Assembly (NCBI GenBank): GCA_039028895.1
Contig: JBCCHF010000020.1
Location: forward strand, 40,939-104,938
Reading direction: 5' to 3'
DNA length: 64,000 nt
From: JAHDCJ01 sp039028895
Lineage (GTDB): Bacteria > Bacteroidota > Bacteroidia > Chitinophagales > Saprospiraceae
Each line of letters starts with the position of its first letter. Within the stretch, counting starts at the first letter, position 1. The translations under genes and the position numbers were made by a program. The notes below the pieces were generated by a model, which made no database searches, was not told the DNA's origin, and saw only the letters and a program-made list of their open reading frames with translations. This document shows, in pieces, positions 24,828-33,140 of this stretch.

Positions 24828-27350
24828 ACTAACTATAAAATTCCTACCTGCCCCTGAAATACCAGAAGAAAAAGGCCGATAATGGGTATCGAGAATATTT
24901 TCAACAGCCAAAGAGAGTTGGAATTGATTCCAATAAAATGAAGAGTAGAAATTTAAGGTGAGCCAGGCTGGCGTGCCATCAACTGTAGCCAGGTCGAGGT
25001 TGTCAGATGTATCAATTGTCGCATAGCGATCCAGTCTTTTCCATCCATTATAATTGGCCAAAAGCTGAAATCTGGCACGATCTCTCAACTCATAGGTCAG
25101 TGTGGTTCTTCCAAAAATTGGAGGAATATGTGGCATTGGTGAATTATCCGAGATGATCTGGCCAAAAGTATAATTCAAGCCAGACTCCAGCGTCAGTTCC
25201 GGTAAGAATTCGATAATCAGGTTAGCTGAAGCACCATGAATAAATGCTTCACCCGCGTTGATATTGAATTGGACCGTATCAAAATCTCCGTTGTAGAAGA
25301 AAAGGCAATCATCTACTACACCCATATGCCCATCCTCCTCTGAGCAGGTTTGCCTGATAATGGCATCAAAAAGATAAGTATAGAAGTAGGTACCACTTAC
25401 CCTTACTTTGTTACTCAGCCGTTTTGACAAAGTAAATTCAGCATTATAAGATTTTTCGGATACCAGGTTAGGGTTGGGAATAGTAACATAGCCATTCTTC
25501 GATCTGACTTTCCCAAAGTCATCTACATTTGGTGCCCTGAATGCAGAAGATAATACCGTATTCAGATCAAATCCATTTCCGATGTTCCAAGCCATACCAA
25601 GACTTCCTGTGAGTGCCCTTGTAGAAAGGACGATTCTGATGTCAGGTAGTTCGAAAAACGAGGTGTCCACAAAATTTGAAGTCAGGTTGACGTAGCTGTA
25701 TCTCAGTCCTCCTATGAGATTAAGTTTTTTACGTTTCCCAAGTTTAGTCTGGTAGCTTAAATAAGCTGCTCCGGAAATCATCGTTGAACCACCATCAGGA
25801 TATCTGGTCTGGACTCTTTCGTCAATTTCAAAGGTTTCAACTGATTGTCTGAACGCTATTGAGGCAACATGATTATGGTAGTATTCGGCACCATAAAGAA
25901 TCTTATGTCGCTTGGCTACTGACTTGATAAAATCGGCATTGAATGAAAACACATTGACATTCTCCTCCTGGGAAACCCGCCACGCATCACCAAAACGGCG
26001 GGTGATGCGATCTTCATCTATATTTTGATAGGCAAGTATTATTGAGGCGTGGTTAAAAGCCTTTCCAGCACTCGAAATATTTGCAGTCAAGCTGGAAAAC
26101 AACCTTGTTTGCGGGCCGTAGTTCCATTCAGCAAATTTAAAATCCTTGGAAATTGGTTCGCCTGACGCTCTTATCAACTCACCCTGCGACAACTGATCGT
26201 ACCGGGGTACATCGGAAGTTGTAGAAAACTGAATATTTGCAATAAACTCAAGACTGTCTTTGGGTTGCCACCTTACTTTTTGAAGCAGGTCTATCTGATT
26301 AAATGAAGATCCCACCTGGATATGACGATTAGGGTTTGTGATTACCGTATCTACGCCATTGATAAAGTCCTGGTAAAACAGGCGATCACCAAAATTCGGA
26401 TAATCTTTATGTTTATTAGCCCCTGCTCTTAAGTCTCCAAAAGAAGAATAAGTAATAGAGGTAAGTGTTGCCCATTGCTCGCTGCCATAACTGATATCCA
26501 GATGGCCTGATTTTTCCTTATTAGCTGAAGAATACCGGGTGTAAGCATTTAAGGAAAAAGGTTCGTCGCCTTCGGTTTTAAGTTTAGGTTTTTTGGTGTA
26601 AAAATGCATAACACCACCAAGGGCATCAGACCCATATATTACTGAAGAAGGGCCATAAATCACTTCTGTTCGTTCAAGGATCGCATTATCGATAGTGATG
26701 ACATTCTGCAAGTGACCATTTCTGTAAATAGCATTATTCATTCTGACGCCATCGAGAACGATTAAAACCTTATTGGCTTCAAAACCTCTGATTACCGGGC
26801 TTCCTCCACCCATTTGACTTTTCTGGACAAAAACACTTCCGGTATTAGCCAACATATCAGCTGAGGTTTGCGGATTTGAAAAGGCAACATCTTTAGCTTC
26901 AATGATATGGATAACAGAAGGAACTTCCCTGGATCTCTCAGGTGTCTTAGTAGGACCATAAACTACAACCTCACCAAGCGACATAACAGTTGGTGTCATA
27001 TAAACACGCCAGCCAAGGTTCTCAATATCTTTGATCGTTAATTTTCTGGGTTGAAAACCGATGTATTCGAAATAGAGGGTATCGGTATTTGATACCATTT
27101 CCAAATTGGCTTGTCCAATATAATCCGTGGATACAGAAAATGTCTTGCTGGCATTATAAATTGACACCCCGATTAAGGGCTCGTTGAGTTGAGCTTCAAG
27201 TACAGTAACAATATTCTTGTACCTGAGACTGTCAGGCTGGTATTGTCCGAAGGCGTTGGTGACCAGCAGGACGAAAACCAGACAGGAAAGGGCATAACTT
27301 TTCCCTGGAACATTAATTTTGGGTATCTGGAATAGGGTAAAATTCTTCAA
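24810..27350 (-). CDS. TonB-dependent outer-membrane receptor (hemoglobin/transferrin-receptor-like)
   Basis: 846 residues. Signal peptide (to TNAFGQ), a carboxypeptidase-regulatory-like domain (about 50-115: LIGVSIYNASKTFSVSTDY .. YFEYIGFQ), a plug (about 130-240: SADMLANTGSVFVQKSQ, GSPVIRGFEANKVLIVLDG, VIYGSDALGGVMHF) and a 22-strand-type barrel ending FIVSLNAAF. The plug resembles the hemoglobin/transferrin/lactoferrin receptor family, so iron or heme uptake is plausible but not shown. It begins with TTG: the TTGA overlaps the kinase stop and there is no other start before the signal peptide. Third gene of the AsmA-kinase-receptor unit. Confidence 0.9.
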   Translation of the reverse strand: MKNFTLFQIPKINVPGKSYALSCLVFVLLVTNAFGQYQPDSLRYKNIVTVLEAQLNEPLIGVSIYNASKTFSVSTDYIGQANLEMVSNTDTLYFEYIGFQPRKLTIKDIENLGWRVYMTPTVMSLGEVVVYGPTKTPERSREVPSVIHIIEAKDVAFSNPQTSADMLANTGSVFVQKSQMGGGSPVIRGFEANKVLIVLDGVRMNNAIYRNGHLQNVITIDNAILERTEVIYGPSSVIYGSDALGGVMHFYTKKPKLKTEGDEPFSLNAYTRYSSANKEKSGHLDISYGSEQWATLTSITYSSFGDLRAGANKHKDYPNFGDRLFYQDFINGVDTVITNPNRHIQVGSSFNQIDLLQKVRWQPKDSLEFIANIQFSTTSDVPRYDQLSQGELIRASGEPISKDFKFAEWNYGPQTRLFSSLTANISSAGKAFNHASIILAYQNIDEDRITRRFGDAWRVSQEENVNVFSFNADFIKSVAKRHKILYGAEYYHNHVASIAFRQSVETFEIDERVQTRYPDGGSTMISGAAYLSYQTKLGKRKKLNLIGGLRYSYVNLTSNFVDTSFFELPDIRIVLSTRALTGSLGMAWNIGNGFDLNTVLSSAFRAPNVDDFGKVRSKNGYVTIPNPNLVSEKSYNAEFTLSKRLSNKVRVSGTYFYTYLFDAIIRQTCSEEDGHMGVVDDCLFFYNGDFDTVQFNINAGEAFIHGASANLIIEFLPELTLESGLNYTFGQIISDNSPMPHIPPIFGRTTLTYELRDRARFQLLANYNGWKRLDRYATIDTSDNLDLATVDGTPAWLTLNFYSSFYWNQFQLSLAVENILDTHYRPFSSGISGAGRNFIVSLNAAF

Positions 27351-28519
27351 TTAGCAGCTCTCTTTTTAGGTAGTTGAATCCTAAATGTTGTTCCTTCATT
27401 CAAGGTAGATTCTTTTACAAAAATCTTGCCAGAATGATAGTTTTCAATAATACGTTTACTCAAAGACAAGCCTAGCCCCCATCCACGTTTTTTGGTAGAA
27501 TATCCGGGTTTAAAAACTGTTGACAATTTGTTAGCAGGAATTCCTTTTCCGGTATCAGAAATATCAATATAGGTAAACTCCGCATCTTCGAATACTTCGA
27601 CCCAGATTTTACCTTTACCCTCCAGTGCATCAAGAGAATTTTTTAACAAGTTTTCTAGCACCCAATTAAACAGCGGTGGATTGAGATGGGCCGTTAATGG
27701 TTCGGCATCTTTATATGGATACTCAAATTCAACCCGGCGAGGCGCTCTGCGTTCCATATAGCTGAAGCTTTCTGAGAGGCTATCAAAGATGTTAACTGCT
27801 TTGATCTCAGGGATGGAGCCGATTTTGGAAAATCGTTCTGCGATCAGTTCCAATCTTCCCATATCCTTACCGAGCTCTGCTAACAGTTCTTGCGAAGTTT
27901 CATCACCTTCCGTAGACAATTTAAGATGCTCAACCCATGCTACAAGAGAGGTTATCGGCGTTCCCAGTTGGTGTGCTGTTTCTTTTGCCAATCCAACCCA
28001 AATTCGGTTTTGTTCGGCTTTTCTTGCCGAACTGAAAGCGACATATCCGAACACAATAAATAAGGCAATTAATCCCAATTGGATTATTGGAAAAAGCTTC
28101 ATCATCTGTAACAAGCTGGAATCTTTTCGGTATACCAGGGATTTCACTTCATACAGCTCGATTTCGATGGGCTCGTACTGCCCTTTCATTTTTTCTAGCT
28201 GTCGTTCAAGGTAGGCTGGGTCATCTTCTTTTTTGGGATCAAGGTTGTTCCAGTTTTCGATATTTCCATTCAGATCCGTAATAATAGCAGGGATCGACTT
28301 TTCAGTGGTCATCAGATCTGTGAGAAACCCAAGGCTTGGATTGTATTCATCTTTATTGAGTTCTGCAATGGCCTTCGCCCAAATTTCAACCTTCCGTTTT
28401 TCTTCAGCCCTTACCTGCTCAACCACAGCTTTGGTATATACCATTGAAATAATGATGATCAGTATTGCCGAAAAGGCAAGGATAATTTTCCACCTCGATT
28501 TTTGCTGGTAAATTTCCAT
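27347..28519 (-). CDS. Sensor histidine kinase
   Basis: 390 residues. Two membrane segments (about 11-29 and 143-163) frame a sensor domain of about 110 residues. The phosphoacceptor is H183 in AKETAHQLGTPITSL. The ATPase domain shows N-box ENLLKNSLDAL, G1 DISDTGKGIP, F-box VFKPGYSTK and G2 GWGLGLSLSKRI. No response-regulator gene lies within this window, so its partner is elsewhere. The stop is 29 bases downstream of AsmA's end in the same unit, and its TGA overlaps the TTG of the receptor gene, suggesting that receptor and kinase are expressed together. Confidence 0.93.
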   Translation of the reverse strand: MEIYQQKSRWKIILAFSAILIIIISMVYTKAVVEQVRAEEKRKVEIWAKAIAELNKDEYNPSLGFLTDLMTTEKSIPAIITDLNGNIENWNNLDPKKEDDPAYLERQLEKMKGQYEPIEIELYEVKSLVYRKDSSLLQMMKLFPIIQLGLIALFIVFGYVAFSSARKAEQNRIWVGLAKETAHQLGTPITSLVAWVEHLKLSTEGDETSQELLAELGKDMGRLELIAERFSKIGSIPEIKAVNIFDSLSESFSYMERRAPRRVEFEYPYKDAEPLTAHLNPPLFNWVLENLLKNSLDALEGKGKIWVEVFEDAEFTYIDISDTGKGIPANKLSTVFKPGYSTKKRGWGLGLSLSKRIIENYHSGKIFVKESTLNEGTTFRIQLPKKRAAN

Positions 28520-28548
28520 TGGATGGGATATGCTCCGAAACCGTAAAA

Positions 28549-31137
28549 TTAAAAATCTATTTCTTTATCAAGGTCCGGATTAAACGGTTCGTCATCAACA
28601 TCCGGACTTGTAGGGTCATCTTCCCAATCTTCGAGCTCAATGGCTTTTTCGACATTGAGAATTTTAGCCACGTCTGAACGGATGCCTTCGAATTTCCCTC
28701 TTAGGTTGCCCAAAAGGTGGTTATAATTCTTCTTGCCCCTAGTATAATCGTAATTGTCAACCGTGCCATCGATTACCAAATAAACATTGATAAAACCTTT
28801 CTTTTTGGCTTTTTTGGGTTTCATTGACGGATTATATCGCTTAATCTTGTTCCACAATACCTGGCCTGCATTAACTTTTATCATGTAGCGCATTCGATTA
28901 TCAAATCGCTGTTTTCCTGAAACGATAAGATTCATGGCATTCGATTGGAGGAACATAGTTGGGAGGTAAATTGCACCATTGCTGATTTCAATCTGGTTCC
29001 TCAACTCAGTAAATTTGACATGGTTGAGGTCCCGCACCTTGACAAACTTTGAAAAACTTTCCAACATTTCGAAATCCAGTAATTCGCCATCCTTGATAAC
29101 AGCATCGGAAAGGACATATAGCTTTTCCGGAAGGAAATAACCTTCTTTGTCCCAATATGACTTCACTAACATCCGTGTATCCAGTTTACCTTTGATGTGA
29201 CGGTCTGTCAGCGTCTTTTGGCCAAAATTCTCAAATTGGTAAAAGAAGTCTCTAATATTTATTGCATTGAAATCAGCCACCACCTCAGATCGGGGCTCTT
29301 CTTCGAAAAACACTTTACCCGTCACCTCCATATCTCCATCCATGGCCTTGGCCTTCAATTCCTTGATATTAAGCAAATTACTTTCAAAATCAAGGTCAGC
29401 AGTAAATTCCTCCCCCTCTATTTTATTGTAATTGAATTCATCAACTACCATTTCAAAAGTACCACTGAGCAGTTTTGTTATTCTTTCCCTATTGATGATC
29501 TTGGCTTCTTTCAATGAATCGAAAACCACTTCGCCGACCTCTTTTTCCGTTACCGGAAGGGCAAATAGTTCTTCGAGCTTATCGAAATCGAGTTTTTCCG
29601 CAGTCAGGAAGGCTGAAAAATCAAGAACAGCATTATTGGTATTGAGCGAATCTGCCAGGAGAACAGGCAAAAAATTGGAAGCAACTCCGCTAAGTTCTAG
29701 CCTACTTGAAGCACCATTTACCTTGAGCGCTTCAACCTCAAGGTTATTATCACTGACATAAACGATTCCTGATTCAACATTCATGTTTTTGCCATTGAAT
29801 TTCAGTGAAGCGTCCTTAAATTCGAGTTTACCAGATGTATTCACCTTGTACATCGATGACTGGCTGATCATATGCTTATAAGCTCCTTTCACCTGGAGAG
29901 AATCTACAATGATAGTACCGGAGCCATCAGTAATCAATGGGGAACCAATCAATCCATGGCATCCGGCAAGAGGCAGGATGCCTGTAAAATTAAGGTCTAT
30001 TTCAGGATCATCGATATCTTCTACGGTAAGGCTGAAACTCACAGGTTGATTTTTGAGTTTTCCTTTAAAATCGGGGATCTCAAACACAGAAGCTGCAGTT
30101 GAACGATTTTCCTTGCCGTTATGGAATCGGCCTGAAAAGGTCACATCTTTTAGTGAGTAATCGAGATCAGGACTTGTAATGCGTCCTCTCTCAAGACCAA
30201 ATTCGGCCTCTATCAGTGGATTGCTATTTGGTCCATATTCTCCAACGATACTTCCCAGGAAAAAGAAATTGCCTCGGCTGCTAAATTCGCCAAGATAGTC
30301 TTGATAGGCTTCGGGAAGGATACTTCTTACAGACTGGATACTGCAGTCAATGCCTTCGATATCCAAATCGAAATCGGTAATATCATCTTTACTTAAAACC
30401 TCTCCTTTCACCTTGAATTTATTGGCATCCAAGACTACTTCCACATTATCAAAACTGTAGGTCCCTTTTTCAAGATCAACAGCAATTACTGCGTCATAGG
30501 CTAATGGTTTGTTGACCAGATATCTACCTTCCGGCAATTCAAGGAAAGCAGATTGAATTTCGGAGTAACTGGTCATGGCAAAGCGTTTATCTGAGAATTC
30601 TCCTGCGATTCCTATTTCCTCTACATTCCAAAATGCTTCAGTCTTTTTCTGCATATCGGAATAAATTAATTCAATATTCTTCAGTTTTGCTTCTTTTAAA
30701 GAAATATCAAAGCTGAGATCTTCAGAATCTTCAGAGGTCACCAGCACATCATAACTTGGGCGCCCGCTTTTATCCTGATATAAAACCAGAGCTCCATCAT
30801 CAATTTCCACAGACTTGACTTTATATTGCTTGCTCAAAAGGCTGGCCAAACCAAAGCTCAGAGAAACTGATTTGGCCTCAAGCAAAATCCCTGCTTCTTC
30901 ATAAGCACCAGGCAACGTTACCTCTTTGAGGCGGATTACTCCATTAGGGAAACTTGGAATGAGAGTCAAGTCAAATTCACCAACGCTCAGTTCAGTGGTT
31001 AATCGATCATTCAGTCCTTTCAGCACTAAGTTACCCACCTGTTTTTCGAATACACTGGCCACCATGAATAGCAGCAGCAGGCATAAAGCGAGTAAAGCGA
31101 AAAAGAATATTCCAATTTTTTTAACAATCGGTTTCAT
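28549..31137 (-). CDS. AsmA-like inner-membrane-anchored envelope protein
   Basis: 862 residues. N-terminal membrane anchor (FFFALLALCLLLLFMVASVFE) followed by the AsmA start pattern (LSVGEFDLTLIPSFPNGVIRLKEV, read as landmarks FPNGVIRL and SLSFGLASLL). Long repetitive beta-rich region and an AsmA-like C-terminal part (QSNAMNLIVSGKQRFDNRMRYMIKV as the terminal grove motif, SGKQRFDNRM). The acidic tail follows. This family is thought to bridge the periplasm and help lipid movement to the outer membrane. It is first gene of the unit with the kinase and receptor; -7 box at 31252-31259. Confidence 0.88.
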   Translation of the reverse strand: MKPIVKKIGIFFFALLALCLLLLFMVASVFEKQVGNLVLKGLNDRLTTELSVGEFDLTLIPSFPNGVIRLKEVTLPGAYEEAGILLEAKSVSLSFGLASLLSKQYKVKSVEIDDGALVLYQDKSGRPSYDVLVTSEDSEDLSFDISLKEAKLKNIELIYSDMQKKTEAFWNVEEIGIAGEFSDKRFAMTSYSEIQSAFLELPEGRYLVNKPLAYDAVIAVDLEKGTYSFDNVEVVLDANKFKVKGEVLSKDDITDFDLDIEGIDCSIQSVRSILPEAYQDYLGEFSSRGNFFFLGSIVGEYGPNSNPLIEAEFGLERGRITSPDLDYSLKDVTFSGRFHNGKENRSTAASVFEIPDFKGKLKNQPVSFSLTVEDIDDPEIDLNFTGILPLAGCHGLIGSPLITDGSGTIIVDSLQVKGAYKHMISQSSMYKVNTSGKLEFKDASLKFNGKNMNVESGIVYVSDNNLEVEALKVNGASSRLELSGVASNFLPVLLADSLNTNNAVLDFSAFLTAEKLDFDKLEELFALPVTEKEVGEVVFDSLKEAKIINRERITKLLSGTFEMVVDEFNYNKIEGEEFTADLDFESNLLNIKELKAKAMDGDMEVTGKVFFEEEPRSEVVADFNAINIRDFFYQFENFGQKTLTDRHIKGKLDTRMLVKSYWDKEGYFLPEKLYVLSDAVIKDGELLDFEMLESFSKFVKVRDLNHVKFTELRNQIEISNGAIYLPTMFLQSNAMNLIVSGKQRFDNRMRYMIKVNAGQVLWNKIKRYNPSMKPKKAKKKGFINVYLVIDGTVDNYDYTRGKKNYNHLLGNLRGKFEGIRSDVAKILNVEKAIELEDWEDDPTSPDVDDEPFNPDLDKEIDF

Positions 31138-31251
31138 GAATAATAGTTTGGCAGGCTCTAATTAAGCATTTCGAGCCTTATTATTGTAACCTTTCGGAAC
31201 TTAGTTTTATTATTAAAATGTTGTAGAAAATGCGATTGAATTATTGCTGTA

Positions 31252-31259
31252 CAAATTTA
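31252..31259 (-). promoter_or_regulatory. -7 box for the AsmA-kinase-receptor operon
   Basis: Minus-strand TAAATTTG, an exact TAnnTTTG, with TCTG (one base off TTTG) about 21 bases upstream. The predicted leader is about 108 bases. Confidence 0.5.
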
Positions 31260-31327
31260 GTTGTTTTTGAAGCTAAGTTTCAGAAAATGAATTTGTTTAG
31301 CATTTTTTTAATTTTTTGACCAAATGG

Positions 31328-31358
31328 TTTGAGAAATTAAAATGAGATTCTATATTTG
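31328..31358 (+). promoter_or_regulatory. Promoter of tRNA-Val
   Basis: TTTG (31328-31331), 19 bases, TATATTTG (31351-31358): both boxes match the consensus. Transcription would start near 31365, just before the tRNA at 31373. The clearest promoter in the window. Confidence 0.75.
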
Positions 31359-31372
31359 CAGTCGCTTTTTCA

Positions 31373-31447
31373 GGGCGGTTAGCTCAGTTGGTTCAGAGCA
31401 CCTGGTTTACACCCAGGGGGTCGGGAGTTCGAATCTCTCACCGCCCA
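31373..31447 (+). tRNA. tRNA-Val (anticodon TAC)
   Basis: 75 bases fold as a tRNA. Acceptor stem GGGCGGT (31373-31379) pairs with ACCGCCC (31440-31446). D arm contains TAGCTCAGTTGG. Anticodon stem CCTGG/CCAGG encloses TTTACAC, giving anticodon TAC (valine). The T arm contains GTTCGAAT with a G-U pair in its stem. CCA is not encoded after the discriminator A. A terminator follows at 31459-31497. Confidence 0.97.
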
Positions 31448-31458
31448 CAACAAAAAAC

Positions 31459-31497
31459 AAAAAAGCCATCAAGGGTAAATCTCTTGGTGGCTTTTTT
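31459..31497 (+). terminator. Terminator after tRNA-Val
   Basis: AAAAAAGCCATCAAG (31459-31473) pairs with CTTGGTGGCTTTTTT (31483-31497), with one G-U pair and a 9-base loop, ending in a T-run. Confidence 0.9.
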
Positions 31498-31507
31498 GTT
31501 TGTGCAT

Positions 31508-31699
31508 ATGTTTTTCGTTTACATTTTAGACAATCCAGTTATTGACAGATTTTATGTTGAATATACATCTGACATAGACGATCGTTTGCACAAGCACAAC
31601 AATGGATATTCAAAAGCCACAAAGTCAACTGCTCCCATCTGGAAAATCATCCATCTAGAAAAATTCGATGATAAAACAAAAAAAACGCTCAGTAGCTAA
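31508..31699 (+). pseudogene. Truncated GIY-YIG nuclease-like gene remnant
   Basis: A 63-codon frame begins MFFVYILDN and matches the start of the small GIY-YIG (YhbQ/UvrC-N-like) family, in which members are usually 80-95 residues. The family's YVGYT is YVEYT here, so the key Gly is Glu. The R in DDRLHKHNNG is kept. The frame runs into the terminator at 31682-31716 and stops after EKFDDKTKK, lacking the C-terminal helix with its usual Glu. It lies 60 bases after the tRNA-Val gene. Probably a decayed copy; a very short functional variant cannot be excluded. Confidence 0.65.
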
Positions 31700-31716
31700 A
31701 TCTAACTGAGCGTTTT
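31682..31716. terminator. Bidirectional terminator
   Basis: AAAACGCTCAGT (31682-31693) pairs perfectly with ACTGAGCGTTTT (31705-31716) over 11 bases. It ends the minus-strand phosphofructokinase gene (stop at 31740) and overlaps the end of the GIY-YIG remnant. Confidence 0.9.
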
Positions 31717-31739
31717 CAATTTTTTACAAAAGTATTTGT

Positions 31740-32975
31740 CTAGTGAGCTAACATCCTGTCCCATTCCAAGATCTTAAAGAAGTTATATCTCTCAGGGTCG
31801 TCAACATATTGTCTGGCTTCTTCGTAATCATCTTCAGTAATGAAGTGCAGATTGTATTCAAAGATGTTTTTAACCTGGTCTGATTTGATATTTACAAGAC
31901 GAGGCTTGATACGCCCTTCTTCATCCTCTACATCTTTAAGGAAAAGCGGCGCAACTTGACCTTTCTGGTCTGCAGTTACCATGCAGCCGGTAAATCCCTG
32001 GTCAAAAAGAATTTTGACGCCAATGCCGAGATTGGTGCAGTAGCCAAGATCATATCCAACCGGTTTTGCGCAGCGCAATTCATACCCGGTTTCAACAGGA
32101 CGGCTTTTAATCTTCATCCCTGCGCGTTGCAATTCTTTGCCTACGTGCATATTAAAGATGTGCGCCTTACTGATGTTACCCAATTCTGGGTGTCCGTGAG
32201 CATCGTAAGTAAATTGGATACCTGCTGAGGCAATTTCGTTTTGATCCATGAAATGGAAAACACCCTCACTGATTATGGCAACACCGTAATCGATACCCAG
32301 TATTTTCCTTTTAATCATTGAGGAAACGACCATCCTGGTTACTTTATCGAAAGTCAGCTTGGTGTTGGTGAAGATTTCAGGAATGATAATCATCGGGAAA
32401 TGACAAGCTGAGCCAATTCCGAAAGCCAGGTGACCAGCTTCCCTTCCCATTGCCGACATGATAAACCAAGCATTTGTGGTACGCGCATCTTCATAAATTG
32501 TAGAAGCAATCTTGATACCTGTTTGCTTGGCAGAATAATAACCAAAGGTTGGCGTACCTTCTGGTAAAGGCAAATCATTATCAATGGTTTTGGGCACATG
32601 GATATTCGCAATATCTATCCTCTGTGATTGCAGGTATTTGGTAATCCTGTTTGCAGTGGAAGCAGTATCATCACCACCAATAGTCACAAGAAGCTTTACA
32701 TTATGCTCAATGAAAAAGTCAGGCCTGATATCAGAATCACGTGGCTTAAATCTGCTCATTGTTAAAGCTGACCCTCCTTTATTAAAAATGCGGTCTGCAA
32801 ATTCAAAAGTTAGATTTTCAAATTTAGGATCATCTGCAAAAAGGCTTTTGTAAGCGCCGTGTAACCCAAGCACACTGTAACCGCTTTTTAGGAAAGTCTT
32901 GGTAACAAGGCTGATGATGTTATTGATTCCGGGGGCAGGACCACCTCCTGCCAGAATTGCTATTGAAGGTTTCAT
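31740..32975 (-). CDS. 6-phosphofructokinase, pyrophosphate-dependent type
   Basis: 411 residues. Phosphorylates fructose 6-phosphate to fructose 1,6-bisphosphate. The phosphate-donor residues point to PPi rather than ATP: GGDD at 100-103 (ATP enzymes have GGDG) and PKTIDND with K129 (ATP enzymes have Gly here); D132 is the catalytic base. Other family blocks: ILAGGGPAPGIN at the start, SAMGREAGHLAFGIG, IIIPE and GYELRCAKPVGYDLGYC. Divergent from the phosphorylase-like gene across 165 bases, and closed by the terminator at 31682-31716. PPi use would save ATP and allow reversal of the step; donor choice is predicted from residues only. Confidence 0.88.
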   Translation of the reverse strand: MKPSIAILAGGGPAPGINNIISLVTKTFLKSGYSVLGLHGAYKSLFADDPKFENLTFEFADRIFNKGGSALTMSRFKPRDSDIRPDFFIEHNVKLLVTIGGDDTASTANRITKYLQSQRIDIANIHVPKTIDNDLPLPEGTPTFGYYSAKQTGIKIASTIYEDARTTNAWFIMSAMGREAGHLAFGIGSACHFPMIIIPEIFTNTKLTFDKVTRMVVSSMIKRKILGIDYGVAIISEGVFHFMDQNEIASAGIQFTYDAHGHPELGNISKAHIFNMHVGKELQRAGMKIKSRPVETGYELRCAKPVGYDLGYCTNLGIGVKILFDQGFTGCMVTADQKGQVAPLFLKDVEDEEGRIKPRLVNIKSDQVKNIFEYNLHFITEDDYEEARQYVDDPERYNFFKILEWDRMLAH

Positions 32976-33089
32976 TAAATTCGTCTTTAATTTATTCTAC
33001 TTAGTGTATTTTTGACAATTATACGCAAAATTGGTGGAATTTTCTGTCTTACAATCTTAAAAAAAGTAAACATTTAAGTGAAAATCCGT

Positions 33090-33097
33090 TAATTTTG
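33090..33097 (+). promoter_or_regulatory. -7 box for the phosphorylase-like gene
   Basis: TAATTTTG followed by CAG, an exact TAnnTTTG, 43 bases before the ATG at 33141. The same TAATTTTGCAG is used before the cyclase gene (61239). No good -33 box. Confidence 0.5.
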
Positions 33098-33140
33098 CAG
33101 CCTGAAAAAAGAATTATACAGAACTCCCTTTTAATAAAAA

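Noticed and set aside
31388..31507. In-frame upstream extension of the GIY-YIG frame through the tRNA
   Set aside because: It would translate the tRNA-Val gene and its terminator; the ATG at 31508 gives the natural family start MFFVYIL.
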